Assembly (NCBI GenBank): GCA_029776465.1
Contig: JAKOTC010000217.1
Location: 1 to 7,647, forward strand
Length of the DNA: 7,647 bases
DNA from: Bacillota bacterium
Lineage (GTDB): Bacteria; Bacillota; Clostridia; Oscillospirales; JAKOTC01
Reading direction: 5' to 3'
The notes beneath the pieces were generated by a model. That model was not told the DNA's origin. It worked only from the letters and a program-made list of their open reading frames with translations, and ran no database searches. This document shows positions 5,257-7,647 of this stretch, piece after piece. Made by a program: the position numbers and the translations under genes. Within the stretch, counting starts at the first letter, position 1. Each line of letters begins with the position of its first letter.

Positions 5257-6345
5257 TTATTCGTAAACCAGCTGGGAGATGGACTCGTCTTTCAGCGCCT
5301 CGGCGTTATACCACTTGGCGCCGGTGTCGATAGTGGGAGAAGCGGCGGCTTTGCCGTTGATGGCGTCCACAGCCAGGCTGACGGCCTTATAACCGATCTG
5401 ATAGGGATCCTGGGTGATGGAGCCGTAGAACCAGCCGTTTTCCACTGCGGTTCTCTGGGTCTTGCCGGCGTCGAAGCCCATGGCGATAATGTCTTTATAG
5501 CGGCCGGTGTCGCTGAATTCGCTACCGTCGTTGGCAGCGGCGAGGATACCGTTAGCGGCAGCCTCGTTGGAGCCGAAGATGGCGACCAGGTTCTCGCTGG
5601 TCAGCAGGGACTCAGCGCCGGTCTTCATATCGGCGGCGGAGGTGGTGGCGGGGATGTTGACCTTAATGGTCAGCTTCACGTCGGCAGTGGCGGCCTTCTT
5701 AAACAGGTCGTGGCCCACAACTTCAACGGAACCGGCGTTCTCGGCTTCAACCAGCTTGGTCAGGGTTTCGATAAAGCCCCTGGTTCTCTGGGTGACCGAC
5801 TCGGAGGTAGCGTCCTGAGACAACACACCCACGGTGATCTTGCCGGCCTTCAGCTTGGCCTGGAAGTCGGCGTTTTCAAACAGCTTCTGAGCGGCGATGC
5901 CGGCGGCTTCATAGTTGTTGGTGGAAGCGGTGGCATAGATGGAGCCGGCGGGAGCGTTGGGAACGCCGGAGTCAAAACCGATGACCGGGATGCCCTTGGT
6001 GAGGCATTCGTTCAGCTGCTCTTTCACCGACTCGGTGTCCAGAGCGGCCAGCGCGATGGCGTCGGGCTGACGGTTGATGGCGCTTTTCAGCATATTGACC
6101 TGATCATTGATGTCCGACTCAGACTGGGGGCCCTCGAAGGTGATTTCAACGCCCAGATCTGCCGCGGCGGCTTCCGCGCCCTTTTTCACGACCTGCCAGA
6201 ACTGATGCTGGAAGCCCTTGGAGACGATGGCGATGTAGGGCTTGTCAGACGAGCCGGAGGCAGGCTTACCGGATGAGTTGCAAGCGGTCAAGCTTGCGGC
6301 CATGGCAACCGCCATGAGAAGAGCACCGATTTTTTTGATGTTCAT
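5257..6345 (-). CDS. Sugar ABC transporter substrate-binding lipoprotein (RbsB-like, Peripla_BP_4 family)
   Basis: A 362-residue lipoprotein that captures a sugar outside the membrane and delivers it to the permease encoded just upstream. The signal peptide ends in lipobox LTAC with Cys22. A serine/glycine linker leads to two alpha/beta lobes. By motif position against RbsB, likely ligand contacts are Phe49 and Trp50 (QHQFWQ), Asp125 (GFDSGV), Arg189 (QRTRGF), Asn260 (FGSNEA), Asp292 (MGFDAG) and Gln312 (TQDPYQIG). These are typical of binders of pyranose or furanose sugars, but the exact sugar cannot be read from the sequence. The start at 6345 has GGGAGG 6 nt upstream. It is the last gene of the operon, 55 bases after the permease, and ends at a shared terminator. 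Confidence 0.92.
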   Translation of the reverse strand: MNIKKIGALLMAVAMAASLTACNSSGKPASGSSDKPYIAIVSKGFQHQFWQVVKKGAEAAAADLGVEITFEGPQSESDINDQVNMLKSAINRQPDAIALAALDTESVKEQLNECLTKGIPVIGFDSGVPNAPAGSIYATASTNNYEAAGIAAQKLFENADFQAKLKAGKITVGVLSQDATSESVTQRTRGFIETLTKLVEAENAGSVEVVGHDLFKKAATADVKLTIKVNIPATTSAADMKTGAESLLTSENLVAIFGSNEAAANGILAAANDGSEFSDTGRYKDIIAMGFDAGKTQRTAVENGWFYGSITQDPYQIGYKAVSLAVDAINGKAAASPTIDTGAKWYNAEALKDESISQLVYE

Positions 6346-6381
6346 AATTTACCTCCCGATAAATTGATGAAATATTTTCAC

Positions 6382-6397
6382 TGCAGCTCCCTGCAGC
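6382..6397 (-). repeat. Intergenic hairpin between permease and substrate-binding protein genes
   Basis: CTGCAG-CTCC-CTGCAG forms a 6-bp stem (extendable by a G-U pair) in the 55-base gap between the two genes. On the transcript it is followed by an A/U-rich stretch, not a clean U tract, so it is a weak terminator at most. In several sugar operons such stem-loops protect or process mRNA so that the binding protein is made in excess; that role here is an inference. Confidence 0.4.
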
Positions 6398-6400
6398 CGG

Positions 6401-7459
6401 TTACGAATGAAGAGTCTTGATGGCGTTGGCCTTTTTGTTGCGGTAGATGTCCAGCAGCACCGCCAGCACCACCACCAGACCGGTGAAGAAGGTTTGATAA
6501 TGTCCCTGAAGCCCCATGGCCATCAGGCCGTTGCTCAGCACGCTCATCAGCAGGGCGCCGATCATGGTGCCGGACATGGTGCCCAGTCCGCCGGACATGG
6601 AGGTTCCGCCGATGATGACCGCCGCGATGGCTTTCATCTCAAGGCCGCCGCCGGTGCCGGGGATGATGGTGGTATAGGTCGCGGCATAGACGATGGCCGA
6701 GAATCCGCAGAAGGCGCCGCAGAGGGTGTAGACAAGGATCTTCCACTTGGCCACGTTGACGCCGGAGAGCCGGACGGCCTCCTCGTTGGAGCCGATGGCG
6801 TATGTATACCGTCCCAGTTTGGTCTTGTTCAGCAGGAACATGGCGATCAGGAAGAAGATGCCCATATAGATCAGCCCGGAGGGGAAACCGCTGGGGAAGA
6901 GGTCGCTGGAAGCGGTTTTATAGAAGATGCTCTTATAGAAGCCGTCGGCGACAAAGCCGGAGGGATACCGCTGGGTCTGCACATTGGTGACGATGGAGCC
7001 GATGCCCTGGGTCATCATCATCACGCCCAGGGTGGCGATGAAGGGGGGAAGCTTCAGCTTGGCGATCAGCACCCCGTTGATGAAGCCGAAGGCGGTGGCG
7101 ATGATCACCACGATGACCAGGCAGAGCCAGATGGAGAGGCCCTTGGCCGAATAGAGGTAACCGCCGATCAGAGCCGAGCACATCATGTTGGTGCCGATGG
7201 AGAGGTCGATGCCCCCCGTGATGATGACGAAGGTGATGCCGAAGGCCATAAAGGCCACATAATAGGTGCTGTCCAGAATGCTGACCAGCGTGCCGGTGGA
7301 GGCAAAGTTTTTGCCGAAGATGCAGAAGAAGACATAGAGGATGAAGAGGGCGGCCAGTGCCAGCAGCTTTTGCAGCCCCATCTGTTTGACGCGGAAGGCT
7401 TTTCTGGCCTCTAAAACCTCTACCGGTTGATTTTGTTCTGTTTTGACCGTATTGAACAT
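6401..7459 (-). CDS. Sugar ABC transporter permease (RbsC-like, BPD_transp_2 family)
   Basis: A 352-residue integral membrane protein that forms the translocation path of a ribose/galactose/xylose-type importer, probably as a dimer. Hydrophobic segments lie at about residues 31-49, 65-83, 90-104, 109-130, 137-157, 195-212, 240-262, 277-309 and 322-338. The family signature TGGIDLSIG is at 81-89. A cytoplasmic loop with AIGSNEEAVRLSGV (221-234) corresponds to the ATPase-coupling region, and the glycine-rich IIGGTSMSGGLGTMSG (282-297) is also typical. ATG 7459 is preferred over the in-frame GTG at 7468, because AAAGGG lies 8 nt before the ATG but overlaps the GTG. It follows the ATPase gene by 25 bases and precedes the binding protein gene, so all three are one operon. 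Length fits the family (about 310-350). Confidence 0.93.
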   Translation of the reverse strand: MFNTVKTEQNQPVEVLEARKAFRVKQMGLQKLLALAALFILYVFFCIFGKNFASTGTLVSILDSTYYVAFMAFGITFVIITGGIDLSIGTNMMCSALIGGYLYSAKGLSIWLCLVIVVIIATAFGFINGVLIAKLKLPPFIATLGVMMMTQGIGSIVTNVQTQRYPSGFVADGFYKSIFYKTASSDLFPSGFPSGLIYMGIFFLIAMFLLNKTKLGRYTYAIGSNEEAVRLSGVNVAKWKILVYTLCGAFCGFSAIVYAATYTTIIPGTGGGLEMKAIAAVIIGGTSMSGGLGTMSGTMIGALLMSVLSNGLMAMGLQGHYQTFFTGLVVVLAVLLDIYRNKKANAIKTLHS

Positions 7460-7467
7460 AGAATTCA

Positions 7468-7473
7468 CCCTTT
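7468..7473 (-). promoter_or_regulatory. Ribosome binding site that fixes the start of the permease
   Basis: AAAGGG on the minus strand, 8 nt before ATG 7459. The alternative GTG start at 7468-7466 overlaps this site and would have no usable site of its own. Confidence 0.7.
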
Positions 7474-7484
7474 CCCGGTTTGAA

Positions 7485-7647
7485 TCAAACCGCTGCTTTG
7501 TCGTTGCGCAAAGTCGCGTATTTCATAATAACTTCCTGGTTGGCCTCGCTGATATCCAGCACCTTGGTCAGCCGGCCTTCGCACATGACGCAGATGCGGT
7601 CGCTCATCCGCAATACTTCCTGCAGTTCGGAGGAGATCATGATGATG
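7485..7647 (-). CDS. Sugar ABC transporter ATPase (RbsA/MglA-like), C-terminal fragment
   Basis: The frame enters from the right edge and ends at TGA 7487-7485, giving the last 53 residues. It reads [20 protein letters not shown] then MCEGRL, the conserved end of the second nucleotide-binding domain of double-domain sugar ATPases such as RbsA and MglA. The S-E-L..V..MSDR..VM.EGR pattern is diagnostic. Catalytic motifs (Walker A and B, signature) lie outside the window. The protein powers uptake by the permease that starts 25 bases downstream. The tail after the domain ([17 protein letters not shown]) is of usual length. The fragment is intact in frame; only the 5' part is missing because of the window edge. 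Confidence 0.92.
   Translation of the reverse strand, partial: IIMISSELQEVLRMSDRICVMCEGRLTKVLDISEANQEVIMKYATLRNDKAAV

Noticed and set aside
5710..6276. 188-codon plus-strand frame opposite the substrate-binding protein
   Set aside because: Glycine-rich antisense shadow without a ribosome binding site.
6407..7414. 335-codon plus-strand open frame opposite the permease
   Set aside because: The product is a low-complexity Gly/Asp/His-rich shadow of a membrane protein gene; no start signal.
1..7647. CRISPR arrays, tRNA or rRNA genes, insertion sequences, toxin-antitoxin or defence genes
   Set aside because: I looked on both strands and saw no regularly spaced repeats, cloverleaf, transposase, or known defence motif.

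Overview
The window looks like chromosomal DNA of a moderately GC-rich Gram-positive bacterium. The best guess is a gut-type Clostridia/Oscillospiraceae member. Support comes from strong GGAGG-type ribosome binding sites, SigA-type promoters (one with perfect TTGACA and TATAAT boxes 17 nt apart), lipoprotein signal peptides, and a Hol44-like holin. The taxon is an inference; no taxonomic marker gene is present.

Layout, left to right. (1) 3-590, plus strand: the 3' end of an unassigned gene, then a small three-helix Hol44-like phage-type holin, closed by a strong hairpin terminator. This looks like the end of a lysis module from a prophage or prophage remnant. (2) 721-2916, minus strand: a cytoplasmic clan GH-A glycoside hydrolase related to GH42 beta-galactosidases. 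It has its own promoter and converges on the holin terminator. (3) 3068-3757, minus strand: an AT-richer stretch with two very short genes, of 55 and 53 codons. Each has a clear ribosome binding site; the 53-codon gene has its own promoter and the 55-codon gene runs straight into a terminator. Between them lie about 360 bases that look partly like a broken reading frame. (4) 3944-5170, plus strand: a lipoprotein with seven RCC1-type repeats, enough for a closed seven-bladed beta-propeller. It is driven by a consensus promoter that diverges from that of the 53-codon gene. (5) 5257-7647, minus strand: a ribose/galactose-type sugar ABC importer operon in the order ATPase (partial), permease, substrate-binding lipoprotein. 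It converges with the RCC1 gene on a shared bidirectional terminator.

How the genes may work together: the importer brings a monosaccharide or small glycoside across the membrane, and the cytoplasmic hydrolase could process an imported oligosaccharide or glycoside. The two are separate transcription units about 2.3 kb apart, so the link is positional only. The RCC1 lipoprotein should sit outside the membrane as a binding or scaffold protein of unknown partner. The least explained part is 3068-3940, with two unrecognised microproteins, a possible pseudogene and a divergent promoter pair with a small palindrome between. I found no CRISPR array, tRNA, rRNA, insertion sequence or recognisable defence system. 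I did not find a convincing new multi-gene system.
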